From UBA7960 sp964348755 (GTDB lineage Bacteria; Bacteroidota; Bacteroidia; Bacteroidales; UBA7960), in assembly GCA_964348755.1 (NCBI GenBank), contig CAYGDW010000077.1:1-8934 (forward strand): 8,934 nucleotides of DNA. The letters run 5' to 3'. A model generated the notes under the pieces. The model was given only the letters and a program-made list of their open reading frames with translations, searched no databases and was not told where the DNA came from. Both the position numbers and the translations under genes were made by a program. Of this stretch, positions 1 through 7,404 are shown piece by piece (positions within the stretch are counted from its first letter, which is position 1; every line of letters starts with the position of its first letter).

Positions 1-1586
1 TGGGAAGCTATGCCATCCTTCAGGGAAGTGTTGCCAATGCAAACTACGCCATTACCTTTGTTCAGGGTAATTTTGTAATAAGTCCGGCTCTAACCACATC
101 GAGTGTAGTCATTACTTCAACAGTAACACCTGTTCCATTCCAATACAGCGACATGGTAAGGTTTACTTCGATTGTTGCAGGCGGAGCCCCGTTGTTGGCA
201 GGAGGACCACAGGCAGCCGCATCGGTTACCTTTATGTTAGGGAGCCAGATAATGGGCACTGCACCACTATTGGTTGATGGCGCCAACCTCAAGGCTGAAC
301 TGAATGCAGCCTTGGTTGAAACCGTGGCAAGCCAAATGGCTCCAGGGTTGAAGAATGTTTCAGCCATAATCAATAATGTGAATGCCAATTACCAGGTTTC
401 GCCAAATCCGGCTCAGGCAACCTTTACCCTTGCAAGGGAAGATTCAGATGTGAGTTATCTGGGGTCGCGCCTTGTAGCTTCTACCAGCAGCACAGTACCT
501 CTCGATTTGCGGGCTATGGTAACTGACAAGGCCGACAGTTTCCGCGGTAGTATTTTGAATGCCAATGTGTCATTTATCATTAGTGCTGATGGACAGCCTA
601 ATATTTTGGTAGGACCGATTCAAGTTTCTACATCTAATTTGGTTGACGCTCAGAATGCCATTGTAAGCACAACTTATAATTACAGCCTGGGTACCAGCCT
701 GAGCCGTAACCTAACCATTACAACTGTTGTAAATGGGTATTATACAGGAGGTGAGACGGTAATGGCAGTGGTTTATATCCCAAGTGGCGATCATGTAACT
801 GGAGGTGGCTTCATAGTCCCGACCCAGTCGGCCGGATTGCATCCTTCATCACCCAATACCCACGCCAATTTCGGATTTAACTTCAGGTATCAGCAAAACC
901 GCAACCGGTTTGAGTTGCAGGGCAACCTTAACCTGGTTTACCGCCAAGACAATTCAGAGTTTCAGTTCCATTCAACCGAGGCCTTGTCGCTGGGTGTAAA
1001 CACCCATAACAGATCGGCAATGACTGCCACCTTTACCGTTAGGGGCAACCTTCGCAGGGGAGGCCTCATAGTAAGGGAGAATGTAATCCTTCTTGGAACC
1101 ATGACCGACCGTGGCACTCCGGGAACCCGCGACGACATTGGCTTTACCATTTGGGATGGTAACACTTTGATTTACTCGAGCCACTGGGATGGCAACAGCA
1201 CCGAACGAATTAATCTTTCGGGCGGTAATCTGGTGGTTCACTCGGGATCAGACCGTGGAGACATTCCGCTTGCAATTTCACAGCCAGGTTCCCAGGCCAA
1301 TGCCATTGCCATTCCGGTTGAGGTTGCAAACGAACTTCGCGTATTCCCCAATCCATTCCGCGACAGGCTCAACTTCAGCTTTGCCCCGACTACCGACACC
1401 CAGGTCAGGTTAGAATTGTTTGACCTGACAGGTGCACTGGTTGAAGTACTCTTTGAGGGTTCTGTTTCGAAAGATCAGCTTATAGAAGTACATTACACCC
1501 CTCGCCTGAATAATAGCACGTTCCTGTTTTATAGACTGACCATGGGCAGCGAGGTGCGCACCGGCAAGGTTATGTACCAGAGGTAA
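1..1586 (+). CDS. Secreted multidomain Ig/MBG-like protein with T9SS C-terminal sorting domain (5'-truncated)
   Basis: The reading frame is open from the left edge (first whole codon at 3) to TAA at 1584-1586, giving the last 527 residues of a longer protein. Residues 1-29 resemble the end of an MBG repeat (ANANYAITF, then GNFVISPA). Residues about 33-140 and 140-262 look like two bacterial Ig-like beta modules. Residues about 265-415 form a domain opening with VTGGG and carrying TDRGTPGTRDDIGFTIWDG (368-386) and GNLVVH (408-413), a combination I recall from secreted proteins of several phyla. Residues about 441-527 are a type A sorting signal with FPNPF at 448-452, the DLTGALV strand and a GKVMYQR end. 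The inference is export by Sec, passage through the T9SS and attachment to the cell surface. No catalytic motif is visible, so adhesion or structure is likelier than enzymatic activity, but the missing N-terminus could hold an enzyme. Confidence is high for class and low for function. Confidence 0.88.
   Translation, partial: GSYAILQGSVANANYAITFVQGNFVISPALTTSSVVITSTVTPVPFQYSDMVRFTSIVAGGAPLLAGGPQAAASVTFMLGSQIMGTAPLLVDGANLKAELNAALVETVASQMAPGLKNVSAIINNVNANYQVSPNPAQATFTLAREDSDVSYLGSRLVASTSSTVPLDLRAMVTDKADSFRGSILNANVSFIISADGQPNILVGPIQVSTSNLVDAQNAIVSTTYNYSLGTSLSRNLTITTVVNGYYTGGETVMAVVYIPSGDHVTGGGFIVPTQSAGLHPSSPNTHANFGFNFRYQQNRNRFELQGNLNLVYRQDNSEFQFHSTEALSLGVNTHNRSAMTATFTVRGNLRRGGLIVRENVILLGTMTDRGTPGTRDDIGFTIWDGNTLIYSSHWDGNSTERINLSGGNLVVHSGSDRGDIPLAISQPGSQANAIAIPVEVANELRVFPNPFRDRLNFSFAPTTDTQVRLELFDLTGALVEVLFEGSVSKDQLIEVHYTPRLNNSTFLFYRLTMGSEVRTGKVMYQR
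1323..1583 (+). other. T9SS type A C-terminal sorting domain (coding segment)
   Basis: This is the last 87 codons of the first gene. It shows the order usual for this signal: LRVFPNPFRDRLNFSF, a beta-rich middle with LELFDLTGALV, and a final strand YRLTMGSEVRTGKVMYQR at the extreme C-terminus. In this family the domain directs outer-membrane translocation and is normally cleaved by a sortase-like enzyme before lipid anchoring. Cleavage and anchoring here are inferred from the family. Confidence 0.88.
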
Positions 1587-1593
1587 AAATAAG

Positions 1594-1612
1594 CCGAAAA
1601 ACCTTCGGGTTT
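1594..1612 (+). other. Small UUCG-tetraloop hairpin with a competing fold
   Basis: Just after the stop codon, AAACC (1599-1603) pairs with GGTTT (1608-1612) around a C(UUCG)G tetraloop. An alternative stem pairs CCGAA (1594-1598) with TTCGG (1604-1608); the two share bases and exclude each other. Both stems are only 5 bp and neither is followed by a T tract, so this is not a terminator on its own. It may protect the 3' end or may be chance. Confidence 0.35.
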
Positions 1613-1621
1613 AACTAACAA

Positions 1622-1652
1622 GGCCCCGGGATTGCACCGGGGTCTTTTTTTT
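1622..1652 (+). terminator. Strong intrinsic (rho-independent) terminator
   Basis: GGCCCCGG (1622-1629) pairs with CCGGGGTC (1637-1644), giving 8 bp with one G-T wobble, across a 7-nt loop. Eight consecutive T residues follow at 1645-1652. It lies 35 nt past the stop of the secreted-protein gene and ahead of the next promoter, so it should insulate the two transcription units. Confidence 0.9.
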
Positions 1653-1684
1653 AGTTTCAGGGGTTCGGGAATTTTAAAGAATGC

Positions 1685-1692
1685 TATATTTG
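1685..1692 (+). promoter_or_regulatory. Bacteroidota -7 promoter box (TATATTTG) for the TPR-phosphatase gene
   Basis: TATATTTG matches the Bacteroidota -7 consensus TAnnTTTG exactly. It sits just past the terminator and 54 nt before the ATG at 1747, leaving a leader of roughly 50 nt. The upstream element is weak: only TTCG at 1664-1667, 17 nt away, resembles the expected TTTG/TTG. The box also argues against starting translation at the in-frame ATG at 1681, which would lie upstream of the transcription start. Confidence 0.6.
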
Positions 1693-1746
1693 TTGAGCTA
1701 TTGCAGATTTACCTTGAGGAATACGGCGCCTTCAATTTTAATTTTA

Positions 1747-4125
1747 ATGAAAAGAATTTCCGGCCTTATAATACTCCTTTTAATCCTGCCGGTTTTTACC
1801 GCCGGGTCGGAAGCCAACCCGCACCAGCTGCGCAGCCTTCTTGCTAATGCAACCGACACCGAGGAACAGATAAAGATAAGTATCGATCTTGGTAGTTTCT
1901 ACGAGGATATTAATTTCGACTCGGCTGTTTATTTTTTTTCAGAGGCATATAACCTGGCCCTAAAAGAACAAAACAAAACGAAGAGAAAGCCCCAACAGCA
2001 ATCATTTGCGTTACTACGGGCAACAGCCCTGCGCAGATTGGTATTAACACACTTTCAGCACGGTTTTAACGAAAAAGCTATTGACCTGGGCAACAGCCTT
2101 TTTTTGTTGGGTTCTGAAATTTCTGATACCCTTTCGATGGTTATAGCCCAACTATCGGTAGGCAATGCACATATTACCACTGGCCAGTACCCCAATGCTG
2201 TAGAAAGTTATCAAAAGGCGCTCCATCTTTCGAGAGCCTGGAATGACAGTGAGCAAATTGCAAGGGTATTGCAAAATCTTGGCATTGTTCATTATTACAT
2301 GGGCCATTTAAGCCAGGCTGCAACATATACGCATGAGGCACTTAGCATCTATTCAAAATTAAATAACCGGCTGGGAGAGGCCAGTTGTATGGTTACACTC
2401 GGAAACGTGGTTTCTGATCAGGAAAATTTGAGCAGGGCGATGATTTATTACAATCAAGCATTAGCACTTTTTGAGGAACTAAACCACGATGTTGGTATAT
2501 TTAATTCAATTTTGAATATAGGGACCATTTATCTTTCTCAGAGCAAATACCAGGAGGCGGTAGAAAAGTTTGCAGAGGCCCGCAATATGGCACAAAAAAT
2601 AAACGACTTGCAGGGTGTTGTAAGGTGTTTGCATAATTTGGGAATGGGTCATTCGCGACTTGGAAACCCCGAATTGGCCATGAGATACTACCATGAAGCA
2701 TTAGAAATAGCAAGGCATAACAATTTCAGGCATCTTGAGGCCAATACCCTTACCAACATGGCTGGTGTAAATAACGATCAGGGGCGCTTTGAGCAGGCAC
2801 TTATTTTGGCCAGGAGAGGACTTTTACTTTCACAGGAAATTCAGTCAATTGACGATCAGCTTCATTCGTACCGCAATATTTTCAGGGCTTATGAGGGGCA
2901 GGGTTACTTTTACAAAGCCCTTGAATACCACAAGCTATTTAAGACTTTTAATGATTCGCTGCACCGTATTGAATCACGCCGTGAAGTGAGCCAACTTGAA
3001 GCATTGTATAAAAACCAGCAAATGCAGCAGGAAGTTGAACTAAAGAATTCAATGCTTGAAAAGCAAACACTTGAACTGAGCCAGCAGGCGCTAAGCCTCA
3101 AACAGCAGGTGATGTACAGGAATGTACTGATAACAGGGATTGTTTTACTAACCATTATTGCCGGATCAATTTATATAAGCCTAAAACGCCGCAAGTGGCT
3201 AAACAAACTAATAACGCAACAAAAAGAAGAAATTGAAAGGATTAATGAAACCTTGCTGATAAAAAACAGTGAGATTGCTCTGCATCGCGATGAGATCATA
3301 AACCAAAAAAGAATTATAGAAGAAAAAAATGCGACCCTGATTTCAAGCATTCGATATGCGCAAAGCATTCAGAATGCCCTTCTGCCCAATTTTACATCTT
3401 TAGAGGAATCTTTTGCAGAGTACTTCCTCATTTATGAACCCAAAGAAATTGTAAGCGGCGATTTTTTCTGGATATCCCGTCAAAATGGTGTTACCCTGCT
3501 TGCCGTGGCCGATTCGACCGGTCATGGTGTTCCCGGTGCTTTCATGAGTATGCTTGGAATTTCGTTTCTAAATGAGTTTATAGCCCGGCAAAAATACCAT
3601 TCACCAGGACAGTTGCTCGACGAAATGAGAAAATATATTATTGGGTCTTTGCACCAACAAGACAACAACTTCTGCCATCAGGATGGCTTTGAAATGGCTC
3701 TTGTTGCCATCGACCCCAATGCAAACACAATTACATTTGCCGGGGCGCGCATGCCTGTTTATATTGCTTCGGAGCGGCCAATAATAATTAATGGCAAACC
3801 CACAAATGCCCATGGAGCGTCATTGCACAAAATTAAAGCCGATCACATGCCTTTGGCATTGCATAAAAAAATGAAGCCATTTTCAAATCAAACTATTATT
3901 GTAAACCCAGGCGATGTGTTGTATCTAATGACAGATGGTTTTGCCGATCAGTTTTCCTGCAAAAGTGGAGAAAGGTTTACGAGCCAGAGGCTGACAAGTC
4001 TTTTGGCCGAAATACAGCATTTGCCGCTTTACACTCAGAAAGTAACCCTCATTGAGTCGCTGCAAATCTGGAAAGAAGAAGGTGAACAGGTTGATGACAT
4101 TACTGTGTTAGGTCTCAGATTATAA
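1747..4125 (+). CDS. TPR-repeat, membrane-anchored SpoIIE/PP2C-family serine phosphatase
   Basis: The product is 792 residues. I chose ATG 1747 over the in-frame ATG 1681 because it gives a clean signal peptide (MKRIS, then a leucine/isoleucine-rich core to about residue 19) and because 1681 precedes a promoter box. TPRs span about residues 42-400, with eight in an exact 40-residue register (conserved Ala 111, 151, 191, 231, 271, 311, 351, 391). A coiled coil (about 410-457), a membrane helix (about 460-478), a second coiled coil (about 485-545) and a SpoIIE domain (about 553-792) follow. Expected metal ligands are present: D572 in SGDFFW, D589 in DSTGHGVPGAF, D730 in MTDG and the DDIT pair at 783-784. 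The TPR part should be periplasmic and the phosphatase cytoplasmic. Relatives dephosphorylate STAS anti-anti-sigma proteins, but none is encoded nearby, so substrate and signal are unknown. Confidence 0.92.
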   Translation: MKRISGLIILLLILPVFTAGSEANPHQLRSLLANATDTEEQIKISIDLGSFYEDINFDSAVYFFSEAYNLALKEQNKTKRKPQQQSFALLRATALRRLVLTHFQHGFNEKAIDLGNSLFLLGSEISDTLSMVIAQLSVGNAHITTGQYPNAVESYQKALHLSRAWNDSEQIARVLQNLGIVHYYMGHLSQAATYTHEALSIYSKLNNRLGEASCMVTLGNVVSDQENLSRAMIYYNQALALFEELNHDVGIFNSILNIGTIYLSQSKYQEAVEKFAEARNMAQKINDLQGVVRCLHNLGMGHSRLGNPELAMRYYHEALEIARHNNFRHLEANTLTNMAGVNNDQGRFEQALILARRGLLLSQEIQSIDDQLHSYRNIFRAYEGQGYFYKALEYHKLFKTFNDSLHRIESRREVSQLEALYKNQQMQQEVELKNSMLEKQTLELSQQALSLKQQVMYRNVLITGIVLLTIIAGSIYISLKRRKWLNKLITQQKEEIERINETLLIKNSEIALHRDEIINQKRIIEEKNATLISSIRYAQSIQNALLPNFTSLEESFAEYFLIYEPKEIVSGDFFWISRQNGVTLLAVADSTGHGVPGAFMSMLGISFLNEFIARQKYHSPGQLLDEMRKYIIGSLHQQDNNFCHQDGFEMALVAIDPNANTITFAGARMPVYIASERPIIINGKPTNAHGASLHKIKADHMPLALHKKMKPFSNQTIIVNPGDVLYLMTDGFADQFSCKSGERFTSQRLTSLLAEIQHLPLYTQKVTLIESLQIWKEEGEQVDDITVLGLRL

Positions 4126-4209
4126 TGCCGGGGAGCCGCATAATTGGATTTAAAGCGGTTTTGGTTAATAAAGACTTAAGCTAAACGACAATTTTCAAAG
4201 CTAAAATAT

Positions 4210-5955
4210 ATGCTTCGATTTCCGGCGCGAGAAGTACTTATTGGCAACCGGCCAGTTGGTGGGCAAAATCCAATCAGGCTTCAATCGATGACCAACACTC
4301 CTGTTAATGACTTAAAGGCTACCCTTGGGCAGGCCATTCGCATTTTTGAAGCAGGTGCTGATTATGTGCGAATCAGCACTCCTAATAAAGAATCGGTTTC
4401 ATTACTCGAAAAAATAAGAATTGAGCTCAAACAAGCGGGGTTCGACCAACCGCTGGTTGCCGATATACATTTCAGGCCCGAACTGGCGCTAATGGCCGCA
4501 AGGGTGGTTGAAAAGGTACGCATAAATCCGGGCAATTACTCCGGCATTCCCCGAAAGGGACAAACCGAATGGACTGACAGTGAATATGCTGCCGATCTTG
4601 AAGCAATAAGAAGGAATCTAAAGCCCCTTGTTACGGTGTGTCGCGAATATGGCACTGCCATACGCATTGGCACCAATGCGGGTTCGTTATCGCCCCGCAT
4701 TGTTTCTCGATATGGCAATACGCCCGAAGGCCTGGTACAATCAACCATTGAATTTCTGGGAATTTTTAAAGACCTTGGATATTATCAAACAGTAGTATCG
4801 CTCAAGGCCAGCAATCCTTTGATTATGATCAGGTCGTACATTCTTATGGCCGGGCGCATGTTAAATGAGGGAATGTGCTACCCATTGCATGTAGGTGTAA
4901 CCGAGGCGGGCGAAGGCCGGAGCGGGCGCGTTAAATCGGCACTGGGAATATGCACCTTGCTAAAAGAAGGCATAGGCGACACTATAAGGGTGAGCCTTTC
5001 GGAGCCGCCCGAAGACGAAATCCCCATAGCGATAAAAATGGCAGCCCCATTTCAGGAAGCATTTCAGAAAATTCCATCAAAAGGAGCAATGTATAAGACA
5101 CCTGTTTTTGAATGGAGCCAGGAGCCTCCTCCGCCAATGCCTGGCAGGCACAAAGCAATTGTAATTGCAAATGCTTTGGCCCAAACCGGGGTTGAGGCCA
5201 AAAATAAAGTAGAGGTTTTTGAACCCATGGTGGCAGACAATAACCTGAACGTAAAAAAAGAGTTCAGACTTTTCAATCAAAACGAATCATTCACAAACCA
5301 ATTGAAGGTGCCGGATGAATTCAGCTTTGTATTGCATTCTCAACAAAATGAAAAAGAAATTTTCGGTTCACTGAATAAAATTCGTCAGCCAGTAATTTTG
5401 ATTGAGGGCCCTGAAAATGAATTATATGTAAAAACAAAACATTTGCAAAAGCAACTTACGGCCCGTAAAATAAAGGCAGCAATTATTGCCAGGTTGCCCC
5501 AAATGGGTTCTGACGAGGATTCTGTAGCCATTAGCCTTTGTACTTCATTAGGAAAACTTCTTTTGGAGCGCAAGCTTCATGGTATTTGGGCCAAAGCTCC
5601 GCAATTGCCAGAGCGACAAACTATTGTTGAACTGGGTTTTGCATTGTTGCAGGCCACAGGCCTTCGCATAACCCAAACCGAATTTATTTCGTGCCCCACT
5701 TGCGCCCGCACCAGTTTTGACCTACAGGCAGTTTTAAAGCACGTAAAAGAAAAGACCGCACATCTGCCCGGAATAAAGATTGCGGTAATGGGCTGTGTGG
5801 TAAATGGCCCCGGCGAAATGGCCGATGCCGACTTCGGCCTGATTGGGACAGGGCCGGGCAAAGTAAGCATTTATAGGGGCAGCAAAGCGGTTTTGAAAAA
5901 CATTGACCAGAGCCAGGCCGCCGACACCCTCCTGGAGCTTATTAAGACCCAGTAA
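4210..5955 (+). CDS. ispG: 4-hydroxy-3-methylbut-2-en-1-yl diphosphate synthase, three-domain type
   Basis: This cytoplasmic [4Fe-4S] enzyme of the MEP isoprenoid pathway reductively converts MEcPP to HMBPP, the substrate of IspH. The protein is 581 residues. A TIM barrel fills about residues 1-295 (NPIRLQSM near the start, ADIHFRPELA, RINPGNY, GTNAGSLS). A proline-rich linker (PPPP at 306-309) leads into an insert domain to about 465, and the Fe-S domain follows. Cluster ligands are visible: C495 and C498 in CPTCART, C529 in MGCVVNGPGE, with E536 closing the motif. The insert marks the three-domain form of Bacteroidota, Chlamydiae and plants; E. coli has a two-domain enzyme of about 370 residues. 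ATG 4210 is the only reasonable start, because an in-frame stop at 4177 has no start codon between. The gene lies 84 nt after the phosphatase with no convincing promoter or terminator between, so read-through is possible. Confidence 0.97.
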   Translation: MLRFPAREVLIGNRPVGGQNPIRLQSMTNTPVNDLKATLGQAIRIFEAGADYVRISTPNKESVSLLEKIRIELKQAGFDQPLVADIHFRPELALMAARVVEKVRINPGNYSGIPRKGQTEWTDSEYAADLEAIRRNLKPLVTVCREYGTAIRIGTNAGSLSPRIVSRYGNTPEGLVQSTIEFLGIFKDLGYYQTVVSLKASNPLIMIRSYILMAGRMLNEGMCYPLHVGVTEAGEGRSGRVKSALGICTLLKEGIGDTIRVSLSEPPEDEIPIAIKMAAPFQEAFQKIPSKGAMYKTPVFEWSQEPPPPMPGRHKAIVIANALAQTGVEAKNKVEVFEPMVADNNLNVKKEFRLFNQNESFTNQLKVPDEFSFVLHSQQNEKEIFGSLNKIRQPVILIEGPENELYVKTKHLQKQLTARKIKAAIIARLPQMGSDEDSVAISLCTSLGKLLLERKLHGIWAKAPQLPERQTIVELGFALLQATGLRITQTEFISCPTCARTSFDLQAVLKHVKEKTAHLPGIKIAVMGCVVNGPGEMADADFGLIGTGPGKVSIYRGSKAVLKNIDQSQAADTLLELIKTQ

Positions 5956-6017
5956 ATCAACACACTAAAAGACCACGCCTATTTTTCACGGCATTATACA
6001 GAATCAGGAATTCCACT

Positions 6018-6025
6018 TATATTTG
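6018..6025 (+). promoter_or_regulatory. Bacteroidota -7 promoter box (TATATTTG) for trkA-trkH
   Basis: The same octamer as at 1685 occurs 24 nt before the trkA ATG, implying a leader of only about 20 nt that is pyrimidine-rich and has no Shine-Dalgarno sequence. No TTG-type upstream element stands out; ATTATA at 5993-5998 is the nearest AT-rich match at a plausible distance. Because the box overlaps an in-frame TTG (6023), it helps rule that codon out as the start. Confidence 0.55.
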
Positions 6026-6049
6026 CACTATCTTTTCATTTCCCTTACC

Positions 6050-7393
6050 ATGAATATTCTAATAGCAGGCGACAGCGAGGTGGCGCAACACCTGGCACAA
6101 GTGCTTTCCGTAGAAAAACACAATGTTTCTTTCATTTGCCCCAGGCAAGAACTACTTAAGGTTGTTGAAACCCAATCCGATTTAATGACATACCATGGTG
6201 ACTCAACCTCCATCAGATTACTGGAGGAAGTTAATCCTAAGAAAAAGGACCTTTTGATAAGTGTTCACCGCGACGGACGTTTAAACCTTTTAACGGCCAT
6301 TCTGGCCAAAAAACTTGGTGTAAAAAAGTGCATTGCCAAGCTTCATGATGCGGAGGCATTAAGCCCGGAGTATAAGGACCTTTGTAAAAGCCTGGGCATT
6401 GACTTTTTGGTTTCACCCGAAAAGATTGCATCGAAGGAAATTGTGAACCTGCTGAATAATACTGCGGCCACCGAAATATTTGATTTTACAGACAAGCAAC
6501 TTTCGCTGATGCTTGTTAAACTTGAGGCCAATGCGCCTGTTGTAGGAAAATCGCTCAACGAGATTGCAAACCTGCATAAGCACCTCGATTTCAGGGCTGT
6601 GGCCATACACCGGCTTTCTAAAACTATCATTCCAAAAGGCAATGATGTTTTTATGGAGGGCGATATGGCTTATGTAATAACCAAACCCGATGGTATTGAA
6701 CAATTGCTCGAAATGGGCGGGAAAAAACGATTTACAATAAACAATGTAATGATTGTTGGTGGTGGCACAGTAGGCGCAATGACTTCTGCAGCCCTTGAGC
6801 AAAATTTCAGGATTACCCTTTTTGATTTGAATTACGAACGTTGTCAGGAATTGAATGATTTACTTTCGAACACCCTGGTTGTTAATGGCGACGCCCGTGA
6901 TATAAAATTGCTCCACGATGAGAACATCGATAAAATGGATGCCTTTGTAGCTGTAACCAACAACTCGGAAACCAACATACTTACCTGCCTGTTAGCACGC
7001 AAATTAGGGGTTAAAAAGACCATTGCACTTGTTGAGAATCTTGATTTTATTGAAATTTCCCGAAACATTGGTATTGATACCATAATCAATAAAAAACTTG
7101 CCACCGCCAGTTACATTATCAGGTTCACCATGTCGGCCGAAGTTGTTTCAACCAAGTGCCTAACGGGTATCGAGGCCGAAGTTTTTGAATTTGTAGCCAA
7201 GCCCGAATCGCCTGTTACAAAAAAGGCTATTCGAAAACTCAAATTTCCCGAAAAAGCTATTATTGGAGGGATAATTCGCGAAGGCCATGGTTTTATTGCC
7301 ATGGGCGATTTTCAGATCAGGGCTGGCGACAGGGTAGTAGTTTTTGCCCTTCCACAGGCTTTTCATGAAGTTGACAAAATGTTCCGAAATTAA
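6050..7393 (+). CDS. trkA: Trk potassium uptake system regulatory subunit TrkA (two RCK modules)
   Basis: This peripheral cytoplasmic protein should form a gating ring on TrkH and respond to bound nucleotides. It is 447 residues, close to E. coli TrkA (458), with two RCK_N/RCK_C modules in tandem. ATG 6050 gives the expected start directly on the first beta strand (MNILIAG). RCK1_N covers about 1-130 and RCK1_C about 150-228. RCK2_N starts near 232 with an intact dinucleotide fingerprint G237-G-G239-T-V-G242 and the acidic residue D259 ending the second strand (LFDLN). RCK2_C spans about 373-447. The first module is degenerate: GDSEVA (7-12) replaces GxGxxG, and SFICPRQE lacks the usual acidic residue. 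This suggests that only the second module binds NAD(H) or ATP normally. The gene shares a transcription unit with trkH. Confidence 0.94.
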   Translation: MNILIAGDSEVAQHLAQVLSVEKHNVSFICPRQELLKVVETQSDLMTYHGDSTSIRLLEEVNPKKKDLLISVHRDGRLNLLTAILAKKLGVKKCIAKLHDAEALSPEYKDLCKSLGIDFLVSPEKIASKEIVNLLNNTAATEIFDFTDKQLSLMLVKLEANAPVVGKSLNEIANLHKHLDFRAVAIHRLSKTIIPKGNDVFMEGDMAYVITKPDGIEQLLEMGGKKRFTINNVMIVGGGTVGAMTSAALEQNFRITLFDLNYERCQELNDLLSNTLVVNGDARDIKLLHDENIDKMDAFVAVTNNSETNILTCLLARKLGVKKTIALVENLDFIEISRNIGIDTIINKKLATASYIIRFTMSAEVVSTKCLTGIEAEVFEFVAKPESPVTKKAIRKLKFPEKAIIGGIIREGHGFIAMGDFQIRAGDRVVVFALPQAFHEVDKMFRN

Positions 7394-7404
7394 ACTGCGA
7401 GAAC

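Noticed and set aside
62..388. Open frame of 108 codons on the minus strand opposite the Ig-like modules
   Set aside because: It lies within a continuous sense frame with clear domain matches and shows no features of its own.
1681..1746. ATG at 1681 as the phosphatase start, adding 22 residues
   Set aside because: It precedes the -7 box and would put a polar, Arg-containing stretch ahead of an otherwise complete signal peptide.
4134..4160. Possible terminator between the phosphatase gene and ispG (AGCCGC pairing with GCGGTT)
   Set aside because: The stem is 6 bp with one wobble, the loop is 15 nt and only a short T stretch follows, so it is too weak to call.
5956..6017. Terminator or small RNA between ispG and trkA
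   Set aside because: No convincing inverted repeat with a T tract is present on either strand; CACGCC and CACGGC are similar direct words and do not pair.
6023..6049. TTG at 6023 as the trkA start, adding nine residues
   Set aside because: The codon lies inside the TATATTTG box, and the ATG at 6050 places the first Rossmann strand at the N-terminus as in other TrkA proteins.
6413..6802. Open frame of 129 codons on the minus strand inside trkA
   Set aside because: It lies wholly opposite a well-supported coding region, has no recognisable motif and no promoter or ribosome-site context; it is a by-product of trkA codon usage.
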